Part shown: piece after piece, positions 26,430-35,147 of the stretch
Layout: each line of letters begins with the position of its first letter
Position numbering within the stretch: position 1 is the first letter of the stretch
Assembly (NCBI GenBank): GCA_964580185.1
Contig: CAZOJQ010000005.1
Coordinates: forward strand, 25,463-89,462
Direction: 5' to 3'
Source: CAYWWY01 sp964580185
Lineage (GTDB): Bacteria > Thermotogota > Thermotogae > MWEM01
Length of the DNA: 64,000 bases
The notes under the pieces: generated by a model
Told to the model about the DNA's origin: nothing
Seen by the model: only the letters and a program-made list of their open reading frames with translations
The model's database searches: none
Program-made: the position numbers and the translations under genes

Positions 26430-26980
26430 TGGCAGTCTTCCTTTCGAAAGGGGCTTTCAAACGCTTCAAACGGCGGAAAGCTTTGATCCCTCTCCGATAT
26501 GATCGGTTCAGCGACATCCCAGGAATACCCGAAAGAGTTCCAAAGAATCCCCGTATCGTGCGCCGGCGAATGGACCGATGTGGTCAGATAACAGACGAGG
26601 GTCTCCGGCTCCAGCGATAGGAACCCATGGGCCATTCCGGCCGGGATATATACTGCTTTTCGGTTTGATTCGGATAATTCAATTGCAAAAAAAGAACCAT
26701 AGGTCTTGTAATCGTTTCTGAGATCAAGAACAACATCTGTGATCGAACCCGTTAGGACAAAAACCAGTTTGTCGTGATGAAAAGGAGGGAGCTGAAAATG
26801 CATGCCTCGAATCGTGTTTGGACCCGATTTTGAGGCAAAAAATTCGTGGAATTCCGGACGGATTCCCTGTTCATGGAATACCCCCGAATGATACGTCTTT
26901 GTAAAGGACCCGCGGGGGTCGCTCGAATAAAAGGTTTCGATCACAACCAAACCATCGAACTCTGTTTGCATACATTTCAT
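26426..26980 (-). CDS. RmlC-like sugar epimerase
   Basis: A 184-residue cupin of the dTDP-4-dehydrorhamnose 3,5-epimerase family. It has the catalytic region RGMHFQLPPFHHDKLVFVL near residue 55 and IPAGMAHGFLSLE near 110, matching the RmlC barrel. Because all neighbours act on CDP sugars, its substrate is more likely a CDP-4-keto-6-deoxy or 3,6-dideoxy sugar than dTDP-rhamnose; this is context inference. ATG 26980 overlaps the upstream stop in an ATGA junction; the frame is open further left but that part belongs to the neighbour's strand of genes. Epimerisation would give an ascarylose-like product instead of paratose/abequose. Confidence 0.86.
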   Translation of the reverse strand: MKCMQTEFDGLVVIETFYSSDPRGSFTKTYHSGVFHEQGIRPEFHEFFASKSGPNTIRGMHFQLPPFHHDKLVFVLTGSITDVVLDLRNDYKTYGSFFAIELSESNRKAVYIPAGMAHGFLSLEPETLVCYLTTSVHSPAHDTGILWNSFGYSWDVAEPIISERDQSFPPFEAFESPFRKEDCQ

Positions 26981-27927
26981 ATGAATCCATCGCCTTTCTG
27001 TCGTGCGGCGGATTGCGTCCAATCGATAGTCCTTCGCAAAGCCTCCGCAAAGGATACACGGGATTGCCAACCAAGAATCGAATTGGCTTTCGTAGGGTTT
27101 GCGCATGCATAAGCGATCTCCTTTGGGGCATCGGATCCCCAAGATACAGCCACTGGTTTGCGCACTACACTTTCAATGGCAGAAGCGATCTGCCTCAGCG
27201 AATGGGTTTCACCCGTGCCGATATTGAATGTGTGATAAGAGCCATCCAAAGTAGAGATTTTTTTTGTTGCCATCAAAAAGGCGTTTGCCACATCTTCACT
27301 GTACACATAATCCCACTGTTGGGTACCCGAAGAATGGACTTCGATCATTTCGCCTGAAATGGCAGCTTGGATCATCGAAGGGATGATTTTCCCTTGTCGG
27401 TCATACGGTCCAAACGGCGCAAACAGCTTGAGTGTCATGGCAATGATTCCATAATGGATGGTATAATACTTGAGAATCTCTTCGAAAGATGCTTTCGTGC
27501 TTGCGTACAAATTATACGCCCGTTTGGGATGTGTTTCATCGATTTTGCTTCTCCCTTGAAGATCATACTCGAAAAAGGTGCCGGTATTAATGAAAAAACG
27601 GGTTCGACTACTAGCCATAGCTTGCAAAAGGAGGGCGGGAAATTCGATATTGGCTCGAATCATCCTCTTTGTATCTTCATCGGAATGTTGTTTCACATAG
27701 TCAGTGGCCAGGTGGATCACCAGATCGATCTCTTTGTCCAAAAACAAACGGTCCAGTGTTGTTTTTCCTTCAACTACTGTTTCCCAGTGGTCAGCGGGAA
27801 AATGATCCAAAAACGCAGTCTTCGATGCAGGGCGAACATAAAGAATGACATGATGGGTTTCCCTGATCAAGGCTGGCACGAGGGTTTTTCCCAAAAAACC
27901 GGTACCCCCAGTGAGCAATATGGTCAT
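26977..27927 (-). CDS. NAD(P)-dependent CDP-sugar reductase/epimerase (SDR)
   Basis: A 316-residue extended SDR protein with TGGTGFLGKTL at the N-terminus and the catalytic Y-A-S-T-K motif near residue 144. Placed between rfbF and the RmlC-like gene, it is the likely C4 reductase of a CDP-3,6-dideoxyhexose pathway (the role of CDP-paratose or CDP-abequose synthase). Both ends form 4-base ATGA overlaps with neighbours, so the five sugar genes are tightly coupled. Which stereochemistry results cannot be read from the motif. ATG 27927 is the coupled start. Confidence 0.85.
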   Translation of the reverse strand: MTILLTGGTGFLGKTLVPALIRETHHVILYVRPASKTAFLDHFPADHWETVVEGKTTLDRLFLDKEIDLVIHLATDYVKQHSDEDTKRMIRANIEFPALLLQAMASSRTRFFINTGTFFEYDLQGRSKIDETHPKRAYNLYASTKASFEEILKYYTIHYGIIAMTLKLFAPFGPYDRQGKIIPSMIQAAISGEMIEVHSSGTQQWDYVYSEDVANAFLMATKKISTLDGSYHTFNIGTGETHSLRQIASAIESVVRKPVAVSWGSDAPKEIAYACANPTKANSILGWQSRVSFAEALRRTIDWTQSAARQKGDGFI

Positions 27928-28697
27928 GACCAAACGTTCCAAGGAGCTTTTTTGATTTCCCAAAGCCGTTCCAGTTCGTTTTTGTCACGCAAGGTATCCA
28001 TCGGCTTCCAAAACCCCTCGTGCCGATACGCGACCAGTTGGCCTTCCTTGGCCAGCTGTTCCATGGGCGCCCGTTCCCAAATGGATTGATCGGAATCAAT
28101 CAATGAGAAAACGGAAGGTTCTAGGACAAAAAAACCGCCATTGATCCACGATCCATCACCTGCCGGTTTTTCGACAAATTCATCAACTGAGCCCGTATCA
28201 TCGATCCGTAATGATCCAAAGCGTCCCATGGGTTTGACCGCTGTTACGGTAGCCGCTTTTCCATGAGCTTTGTGGAATTGAAGCAGTTGATCGATGGCAA
28301 TATCACCCACTCCATCCCCATAAGTGAGCATGAATGGTTCATCCCCCACAAAACTTTGGATCCGTTTTATTCGACCACCAGTATTCGTGTACAGTCCTGT
28401 ATCCACCAAAGTAACCTTCCAGGGATCGCTCTTCGAGTTATGGATGGCTGTGGATCCACAGGATAGATCGACGGTAATATCGCTCATGTGTTCGAAATAG
28501 TGAAGAAAGTACTCCTTAATAACATATCCCATATACCCAAGGCAAATCACATATTCGTGAAACCCATAGTGCCCATACAGTTTCATAATGTGCCAAAGAA
28601 TCGGTTTTCCTCCGATTTCCACCATGGGTTTGGGTTTTCGTTCCGTTTCTTCACTCAGGCGGGTACCAAACCCTCCTGCCAATAGGACAACCTTCAA
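27924..28697 (-). CDS. rfbF: Glucose-1-phosphate cytidylyltransferase
   Basis: Catalyses CTP plus glucose-1-phosphate to CDP-glucose, the first step of CDP-dideoxyhexose synthesis. The N-terminus has the nucleotidyltransferase motif LLAGGFGTRLSEETERKPKP and MVEIGGKPILWHIM, diagnostic of RfbF. The 257-residue length is usual. The start is a TTG at 28697 sharing a TTGA overlap with the rfbH stop, with GGGAGGGAGC upstream; no ATG is closer. Confidence 0.94.
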   Translation of the reverse strand: MKVVLLAGGFGTRLSEETERKPKPMVEIGGKPILWHIMKLYGHYGFHEYVICLGYMGYVIKEYFLHYFEHMSDITVDLSCGSTAIHNSKSDPWKVTLVDTGLYTNTGGRIKRIQSFVGDEPFMLTYGDGVGDIAIDQLLQFHKAHGKAATVTAVKPMGRFGSLRIDDTGSVDEFVEKPAGDGSWINGGFFVLEPSVFSLIDSDQSIWERAPMEQLAKEGQLVAYRHEGFWKPMDTLRDKNELERLWEIKKAPWNVWS

Positions 28698-30037
28698 TTT
28701 GCTCCCTCCCTTTTTGCAGAGATGGTTTTGTGTTGGCGAATGGGTTTTTCTGCAAATGCTTTGATAGTATCCACCATATAATCGACCATTTCATCGGTGA
28801 TTCCCGGATATACTCCAATGAAGAAGGTATCATTCATGATTGCATCGGTGTTTTTTAGATTCCCGAATACGCGATACTTGGTTTCCTGATAGGCAGGCTG
28901 ACGCGTCAGATTGCCGCCAAACAGCATACGGGTCATGATCATGTTGGCTTCCAGATGCGAGACAAGGTCATTCCGAGAAAACGGGGCCTGTGGTTTTACC
29001 GTAATCGGAAATGCAAACCAAGAAGGATCGGAATGGGGTGTGGGCATAGGCAGAACAAGCTGGTCAGATAGAGAATGAAGTCCGTCCCTCATCCGTTGAA
29101 AGTTGTGTTTCCGTCTTTCGATAAACCATGGAAGCTTTTTGAGTTGGGCAAGACCAATGGCGGCTTGGAAGTCAGTTATTTTCAGATTATACCCTACATG
29201 CGAGTACACATACTTATGGTCATACCCAAAAGGAAGAGTACCATGCTGTTGGGTAAACCGTTGACCGCAGCTGTTGGAGGCCCCCGGATCACAGAAACAA
29301 TCCCGTCCCCAATCCCGGAAGGACCGGACGAGCTTTTCCCATTCAGAGGAACGGGTCAGGACTGCACCGCCTTCTCCCATGGTCATATGATGCGCAGGAA
29401 AAAAGCTAACGGTTGCCATTTCCCCAAAAGTTCCCACGAGCTTGTCTCGAAAGGCGCTTCCCACAGCATCACAGCAATCTTCGATCAGAAAGAGGCCATA
29501 TCGATTCGCCAAGGCGCCAATTCCATCAAGGTCGAATGGATTACCCAGCGTATGAGCAAGGATGATGGCTTTTGTTCGGGGTGTGATGGCTCCCTCTACT
29601 TCTTCAACAATTGCGTTGTATGTTCCAATATCAACATCCACAAAGACAGGAGTTAACTGATTCTGGATGATGGGATTGACCGTGGTGGGAAACCCCGCAG
29701 CAACCGTAATCACTTCATCGCCAGGTTTGGCACGGCGATGCCCGAGAAGCGGGGAGGTAATGGCTGAAAGGGCCAGCAAATTTGCTGATGACCCCGAATT
29801 GGTAAGCAAACAACTCTTCAAGCCAAAAAAATCTGCAAATGAAGTCTCAAAAGCATCGGAGAATCGCCCAGAAGTAAACCACCCATCCAATGCTGCTTCG
29901 GTTGCATTGGTGATTTCTTCTTCATCAATGACTCGTGCTGCAAAAGGAATGGGCGTCATTCCGGGGATGAACTCCTTTTTCGGTTGAGATTGAGCATACG
30001 CTTGTACGGAACGGAGAATCGATTCTCTTGAATTCAT
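28694..30037 (-). CDS. rfbH: CDP-6-deoxy-4-hexulose-3-dehydrase (E1)
   Basis: RfbH (E1) is the PMP-dependent [2Fe-2S] enzyme that removes the C3 hydroxyl from CDP-4-keto-6-deoxyglucose. The fold is that of an aminotransferase, but the usual PLP-binding lysine is replaced by His in SFFPAHHMTMGEGG, the hallmark of E1. Cysteines for the cluster are visible in CFCDPG and SNSCGQRF. ATG 30037 is chosen for the GGAGGTGGGT upstream; a GTG two codons earlier is less likely. 447 residues. The companion reductase E3 (RfbI) is not in the window, so another ferredoxin reductase must supply electrons. Confidence 0.94.
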   Translation of the reverse strand: MNSRESILRSVQAYAQSQPKKEFIPGMTPIPFAARVIDEEEITNATEAALDGWFTSGRFSDAFETSFADFFGLKSCLLTNSGSSANLLALSAITSPLLGHRRAKPGDEVITVAAGFPTTVNPIIQNQLTPVFVDVDIGTYNAIVEEVEGAITPRTKAIILAHTLGNPFDLDGIGALANRYGLFLIEDCCDAVGSAFRDKLVGTFGEMATVSFFPAHHMTMGEGGAVLTRSSEWEKLVRSFRDWGRDCFCDPGASNSCGQRFTQQHGTLPFGYDHKYVYSHVGYNLKITDFQAAIGLAQLKKLPWFIERRKHNFQRMRDGLHSLSDQLVLPMPTPHSDPSWFAFPITVKPQAPFSRNDLVSHLEANMIMTRMLFGGNLTRQPAYQETKYRVFGNLKNTDAIMNDTFFIGVYPGITDEMVDYMVDTIKAFAEKPIRQHKTISAKREGAN

Positions 30038-30050
30038 ACCCACCTCCGGT

Positions 30051-31244
30051 TCACTCGTTTTTTTTGAATGAAATTTTATTGGAATTGAATATAATTTTAA
30101 ATATTATGGAAAAATAAATAACGCTGAAAACAAAAACCATAGTAAACAAAAAAATAAAAGTATAAAAGATTGTTTTCAGGATAGATGATTTGAGCAAAAC
30201 AGAATGAAAAGATATTTCAATTGCTACTATTGTTGAGACAACGGCCAACGGAACCAAGAAGAAGATCGATTGAAAGATGAACAAAGAAGAGACAACAAGA
30301 GAAAAAACCAATGTGCCAAGGGATATGGCCAAATACTCATGGAGCAGATAATAAGGGATCCCATGGGTCAACCAGTTAATCCTCTGGCGAATAAACCCTT
30401 TGAAGGTTTCTGGAGCTCGTTCGTGCGCAAATAGCGTATAAAAGTACTCGATCCGTTGTGTTTTCTCTTTGATCTTTTTGAACAGGTAGTGGTCATCGCT
30501 TATGGCTGTCTTATGGTAAGAAAAACCGCTGACAACCGATTGGCGGACGATATACCCTGATCCTGCAAACACCCATGGCTGCAATCGGAGAACCTTCAAC
30601 CCCATCTCCATCCATTCATCCACTTCAGCCAACCGATACGTAAACAGCGGTTTTTGATCGTTTCTACGGGCAAAGTGGAGCACATCGATTTCTTGGGAAC
30701 CCATCGCGCTGATGGCTTTGCGAAAATCCCCCCACTCAATAATGGTATCGGCGTCAATATCTACGAAAAAATCCGTATCGACAGTTTGAAAGGCATGCTC
30801 ACGGGCCAACCCCTTGGGGTGAACAAAGGTGTCTTTTTTGGGCAGTTTGCGAATGGTTAATCGATCGCTATATTGGGTTTGCAGTTCCATCAGCAATTCA
30901 TAGGTATTATCAGTTGAGTAATTGTCATACACAACCATCCGTACATTGGACGGAAACTGCATATAATGATGGACTGTCTGCTGAATGGTCGTATTTTCAT
31001 TGAAACACACCGAAAAAACGCAGATTCTGAGCGATGGATCCATATGGTCCTTGGCATACGCGGATTTTTCCGTTCGAATTCTCTTCGATAGACGAGATGT
31101 CATGATCCAAAGGATGATCAGGAAAACGGCAATGGCAAAAATCGCCGAAACCAACGGATGGTTGTACCGGGTGAACACGCACAAAAGAATGGACAGGACG
31201 CTGATTGCGACTTGACCGACAGCTTTGATTCGAATCTGTTTCAC
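30051..31244 (-). CDS. Membrane-bound family 2 glycosyltransferase
   Basis: A protein of about 397 residues: two TM helices at the N-terminus (residues 10-50), a GT-A domain starting ICVFSVCFNENTTIQQT near 70, the GT2 nucleotide-binding region VVYDNYSTDNTYELL near 105, the metal-binding D-I-D-A-D near 165, and two or three TM helices at the C-terminus. It probably transfers a sugar, perhaps the CDP-dideoxyhexose made next door, to a lipid-linked glycan. GTG 31244 is preferred over TTG 31250 because AGGAGG is 9 bases upstream. The last 250 bases are markedly AT-rich. Confidence 0.85.
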   Translation of the reverse strand: MKQIRIKAVGQVAISVLSILLCVFTRYNHPLVSAIFAIAVFLIILWIMTSRLSKRIRTEKSAYAKDHMDPSLRICVFSVCFNENTTIQQTVHHYMQFPSNVRMVVYDNYSTDNTYELLMELQTQYSDRLTIRKLPKKDTFVHPKGLAREHAFQTVDTDFFVDIDADTIIEWGDFRKAISAMGSQEIDVLHFARRNDQKPLFTYRLAEVDEWMEMGLKVLRLQPWVFAGSGYIVRQSVVSGFSYHKTAISDDHYLFKKIKEKTQRIEYFYTLFAHERAPETFKGFIRQRINWLTHGIPYYLLHEYLAISLGTLVFSLVVSSLFIFQSIFFLVPLAVVSTIVAIEISFHSVLLKSSILKTIFYTFIFLFTMVFVFSVIYFSIIFKIIFNSNKISFKKNE

Positions 31245-31284
31245 TAGCAAAGACCTCCTCTATCTTGAACCCAAGTAGGGAAAA

Positions 31285-32424
31285 CTAAAACCCAATCATT
31301 GCTTTTCGCAAACGGCCGGGGATTTTCTGGGCTGCAGTTCCGATTGCATAGGGCACAAAAAGACCGGAACCAGCCAAAATCATAAGGCGAAAAAAAGGAT
31401 GCAACGGAAACCCAGCCAAACCTTCGATCGCCATGAGAATAAACCATTGAAAAGGCAAATGCAATAGGAAGATTAACAGCGAATGTTTGCCGAACCGCAT
31501 GAGCCATCGGTGCCACAGGGTGGTGATTCCTCTTGCCATCCGTTCTGTTTGGCGGATGACATAACGCACGATGATGACCAGAAAGACCAATCCAAAGAGA
31601 AATCCAGACAAGGTAAACTGGTCAATGACCAATACCCCACCCCATTTTCGGAGCAAAAACACCAATTCAAAGGAACCGAATGCCCACAAAATCAAAAACA
31701 GAAAGGATTCAAGCCATGATTTTTTTGGAAGCACTCCGGTTTTTTTCGTCCCAAGATAAAAGCCGAAATAGAAGGCAAAAGCCCAAGCAATCGGGTTGGG
31801 ATAGATAAAGGCGCTCATGAATGGAAGGGGAATTTGATCTGGCCGACCCATCCAGAGGATTAGCGTAATGACAGTCAAAAAACTCGCATGGAACATAAGC
31901 ATGAATCGGGTGGTTTTCCATAATTGACCTTCTGATTGATGTCGAATTCGGTAGGCATACCATTGAAAAAAAAGATAAATGCCTAGAAAATAGTATTGCC
32001 AGCTGATCATAAAACTGCCCATCGATGCAATGTACTGGATCAACAAGGGTAAGTTTCCATAAAGACCCCGTCCGGTAAACGGATACCAAAAGGGTTCTTT
32101 CAGGATCAGGTAGAGGATAAAAGAAATTGAGGCCCAGAAGAGATATGGGTAGAGGATGTTTGTCACCCGCTGGATCACTTGAGCCCGCGAAATACGCTTT
32201 TTCTTCAACCCTTGACCATACCCCATCAAGATAACGAAGAAAAACACACAAGGCGCAGTGAGCTTCCCTACGATTCCAGCAACGATTTGCTCGGAAAGCT
32301 GGAGATTATCAATAATCAAGGCAATGGAATGACCAAGGACGACCATTGAGATGGCCAATCCACGCAACATTGTTTGCGCCCCGAGGCTCAACACTCTGGG
32401 TTGGTTGTTCATCGGATCGTTCAT
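31285..32424 (-). CDS. Acyltransferase family 3 (O-acyltransferase) membrane protein
   Basis: A 379-residue integral membrane protein with about ten TM helices. The N-terminal signature MLRGLAISMVVLGHSIALII (Arg in helix 1 and the H of VVLGHS) is that of the acyltransferase 3 family, which acylates surface sugars. An FLLHLPFQW segment near the end is also typical. Strong GGAGG before the ATG. It stands between the beta-barrel gene and the glycosyltransferase, so it probably O-acetylates the surface glycan that carries the dideoxysugar. Confidence 0.88.
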   Translation of the reverse strand: MNDPMNNQPRVLSLGAQTMLRGLAISMVVLGHSIALIIDNLQLSEQIVAGIVGKLTAPCVFFFVILMGYGQGLKKKRISRAQVIQRVTNILYPYLFWASISFILYLILKEPFWYPFTGRGLYGNLPLLIQYIASMGSFMISWQYYFLGIYLFFQWYAYRIRHQSEGQLWKTTRFMLMFHASFLTVITLILWMGRPDQIPLPFMSAFIYPNPIAWAFAFYFGFYLGTKKTGVLPKKSWLESFLFLILWAFGSFELVFLLRKWGGVLVIDQFTLSGFLFGLVFLVIIVRYVIRQTERMARGITTLWHRWLMRFGKHSLLIFLLHLPFQWFILMAIEGLAGFPLHPFFRLMILAGSGLFVPYAIGTAAQKIPGRLRKAMIGF

Positions 32425-32478
32425 ATCTTCTTTTCCTCCAAAAGCAAAGCGGGCCGATCCAAATCCCTTATATCGTGA

Positions 32479-33348
32479 TCAATGAATCGGCAGGATAAAG
32501 AGGAAGGTAAATCCCACCGAGAATCCTTGCGATCCAAAAGTGATGCCAATCTCTGGGTCTGGAGGAGAAATCCGAATGGAGTACCCGACAAAGCTTTTCA
32601 TTACGAAGTTTGGAGTATCCCAGATGTACTCCAAGCCAATCCCAATCAGACTGTTTGGATACAACGGAAACCATTCGTACGTATACCGCACATCATCATC
32701 AATACCGGTAAAGGCTCTCCAAGAACTCATTTGAAAACGGTATTCGCCCATCAGACGAAGAAAAGGATTGACCAATCCTTCTATGCCCATGCCAACGTAT
32801 GTTTGGCCGATTTCTTGCGATTCGCCTTCAGGATCAGTCATAAACTGAGGGGATACAAGAATGTTGTACCCTGCTGAAAACCGAAAGGGAGGCAGCGACT
32901 TTTTCAATACCATATTCATCGTATACGATTCAACAAATGGCCGACTTTGCGATCCTTGCAAGGATAAGGGAACCATCACGGCAACGCTGAACTCAGGCCA
33001 TATCAATTGCTCGGGTAGGCTGAAATACCCCCCCAACCAAGGCCAGCTTCCAATGAGCGTAAGATCGCCTGGAAGGCCCGCTTTGATTCCAATTGAACCA
33101 GGGACGATTGCCAAACCTTCTGTATCCGGTGATATGCGGCTTAGGTTATCGACATCTGCAAAGGAGCCAACAAAAAACTCGATTTGTAGAGGGCGTGGGC
33201 TCCGATAATCGTAGGTGAATGAAAAAGGCAGCATCGGGTTCATCGTCTGCAGGGCATTGATATGGGATTCGATCTGATCGCCCTGAGCGCAAACTATGGG
33301 AATCATTAGAACAAACAGTACCAGGATCACACCGCACACGTTTTTCAT
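32479..33348 (-). CDS. Secreted beta-barrel-like protein, probable outer membrane
   Basis: A 289-residue protein with a signal peptide (MKNVCGVILVLFVLMIPIVC-AQG). The rest shows alternating hydrophobic and polar residues with many aromatics, typical beta-barrel strands such as FRFSAGYNILVSP, FLRLMGEYRFQMSSW and FVMKSFVGYSIRIS, and ends in a strand-like FSVGFTFLFILPIH. No family recognised. This supports a diderm envelope. It sits between a DUF1015 gene and surface-glycan genes with short gaps on both sides. Confidence 0.72.
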   Translation of the reverse strand: MKNVCGVILVLFVLMIPIVCAQGDQIESHINALQTMNPMLPFSFTYDYRSPRPLQIEFFVGSFADVDNLSRISPDTEGLAIVPGSIGIKAGLPGDLTLIGSWPWLGGYFSLPEQLIWPEFSVAVMVPLSLQGSQSRPFVESYTMNMVLKKSLPPFRFSAGYNILVSPQFMTDPEGESQEIGQTYVGMGIEGLVNPFLRLMGEYRFQMSSWRAFTGIDDDVRYTYEWFPLYPNSLIGIGLEYIWDTPNFVMKSFVGYSIRISPPDPEIGITFGSQGFSVGFTFLFILPIH

Positions 33349-33381
33349 TAAATCGGTCCTTTCGTTCGTTCCGACATAGGG

Positions 33382-34626
33382 TTAATCAATCCGGTGGATA
33401 ATCAACCCGCTTTTGAGTTTGGGCTCAAACCATGTGGATTTTGGCGGCATCACTTGCTCTGCGTCAGCTACATTCAATAGTTCCTCCATGGAGGTGGGAA
33501 ACAGGGAAAACCCAATATCGGCATTCTGATCCACTTCATCTTGAAGCGCATTCAACCCTCGGATCCCCCCGATAAAGGAGATGCGGGAATCAGTTCGGGG
33601 GTCTTCGATTCCCAATACAGGGTTGAGTAAGTGATTCTGAAGAATCGCTACATCTAGAGAAAGAATAGGGTCAGATTCATCAACAAGGGTCTCTTTCGCT
33701 TTCAAGCAAAACCACTTGCCTTGGCAATACATGCCGAATTCATGCCGATTCCGTGGAGAATACGGACTTTGGGGCGCCTCATATATGCTGAACCCTTCGG
33801 CAATCCGGTTGATCAATCCCTCAAAGCTCCATCCATTCAGCCCTTTAATAATCCGATTGTAGTCCAGGATCTTTAAGTGGGTGTGTGGGAACGCGACTGC
33901 CATAAAAAAATTATATTCTTCCGTACCATTATGATTCGGATTTTTGGATGCCATAATGTTGCATACACGTGAAGAAGAAGCGGCCCGGTGATGGCCATCC
34001 GCAATGTACAACTCCGGAATCTCATGAAAGAAGGAGACGATGCGCTCAATCTGTTGAGGGGTTCGAATGATCCATAAAAGGTGACGGGCTTCTTCCGAAT
34101 CGATGAAATCATAATCCGCTTCGTTGTGGGTAAGGGACTCGATCAAATCGTCGGTATTTTCTTTGGAACGAAAGGCCAGGAACACTTGGCCCGTTTGCGC
34201 CCCAGTCGTGAGGATGTGGTTGACACGATCATCCTCTTTTTCCTTGCGAGTAAATTCGTGTTTTCTGATCCGATTCTTCTCGTATTCACGGACCGAAAAA
34301 CACCCTCCAAAGCCTGTCTGCATTCTGCCCTGCCAGACTTGCCGATACAAAAATAAAACCGGTTCATCTTCTTGGATCAATATCTGATCGGAGATGAATC
34401 GTTCCAGATTCTCTTTGGCTTTTGTGTAAATTTTTGGGTCGTACGGATGGATTTCTTTGGGCAAATCCACTTCCGATTTGACCACATGCAAAAACGACAA
34501 GGGTTTTCCTTGCACCTCGATTCTTGCCTCGTCAGAATTGATGACATCATACGGTTTTGCAGCTACATCGGCGCTATGCTCCTTTTTGGGACGCAAAGCG
34601 CGAAATGGACGAATCAGTGCCATCAT
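33382..34626 (-). CDS. DUF1015 protein
   Basis: A 414-residue cytosolic protein of the DUF1015 family: the N-terminal IRPFRALRP with AKPYDVINSDEAR, the central HEFTRKEKEDDRVNHI, and LYIADGHHRAASSSRV near residue 210 are family hallmarks. The conserved His and Asp clusters suggest an enzyme, possibly a small-molecule kinase, but I do not assign a reaction. The ATG shares a 4-base overlap with the stop of the cNMP-fold gene; cysS and gltX lie upstream in the same direction. Confidence 0.85.
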   Translation of the reverse strand: MMALIRPFRALRPKKEHSADVAAKPYDVINSDEARIEVQGKPLSFLHVVKSEVDLPKEIHPYDPKIYTKAKENLERFISDQILIQEDEPVLFLYRQVWQGRMQTGFGGCFSVREYEKNRIRKHEFTRKEKEDDRVNHILTTGAQTGQVFLAFRSKENTDDLIESLTHNEADYDFIDSEEARHLLWIIRTPQQIERIVSFFHEIPELYIADGHHRAASSSRVCNIMASKNPNHNGTEEYNFFMAVAFPHTHLKILDYNRIIKGLNGWSFEGLINRIAEGFSIYEAPQSPYSPRNRHEFGMYCQGKWFCLKAKETLVDESDPILSLDVAILQNHLLNPVLGIEDPRTDSRISFIGGIRGLNALQDEVDQNADIGFSLFPTSMEELLNVADAEQVMPPKSTWFEPKLKSGLIIHRID

Positions 34627-35132
34627 TCAACCTCCCTTTTCTTTTTTCGAAAGATTTTATGATCCACCTTTGTATGGGTTCCTTTGGAAACCAACAAATC
34701 CAATGCTTGTCGAAAAAGCATCGGGTTGAAAAACTTTCTGCATAGGACCTCATCAATCTCCTCAAGTTCTTCAAGAAGGAGGCTGATTTCTTCCGGACTC
34801 TGTATACCGGGTTGTTTGATCCACTGCTCCATCTGGCGCGAGATCCCTTCAGCCAATCTACGGTATTCATCTCCGATCAACAAGGCCTTTGCTTGGGGTG
34901 AAGAATACTGTTCCAAAGAAGCCTTCTTAACACATTCGGCAGTAAAGGTATAATTCCCGCCAACGGCAGCTTCGATCCCGATCAAGTCTCCTGGCATTGA
35001 GAACCCAATAAAAACCGGGGATTTCAGAGCAAAATAGCACGCGATTATTCCGGATTGCAATCGGTACATATGCTTACCCGGCATCCCTTGAAAAAAGAGG
35101 GTTTCTCCCGGTTCTATTCGATGAATTTCCAT
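34623..35132 (-). CDS. Cyclic-nucleotide-binding-fold protein lacking an obvious DNA-binding domain
   Basis: A 169-residue protein whose first 110 residues form a cNMP-binding beta-roll (IEPGETLFFQGMPGKHMYRL, then SMPGDLIGIEAAVGG). A Crp/Fnr regulator would need a winged helix of about 80 residues; here the C-terminal 60 residues are acidic and helical (SPEEISLLLEELEEIDEVL) and do not look like one. It may be a ligand sensor acting by protein contact. Overlapping the DUF1015 gene by 4 bases, it is 15 bases after cysS. Confidence 0.7.
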   Translation of the reverse strand: MEIHRIEPGETLFFQGMPGKHMYRLQSGIIACYFALKSPVFIGFSMPGDLIGIEAAVGGNYTFTAECVKKASLEQYSSPQAKALLIGDEYRRLAEGISRQMEQWIKQPGIQSPEEISLLLEELEEIDEVLCRKFFNPMLFRQALDLLVSKGTHTKVDHKIFRKKKREVE

Positions 35133-35147
35133 AGCAGCCTCGTTGCG

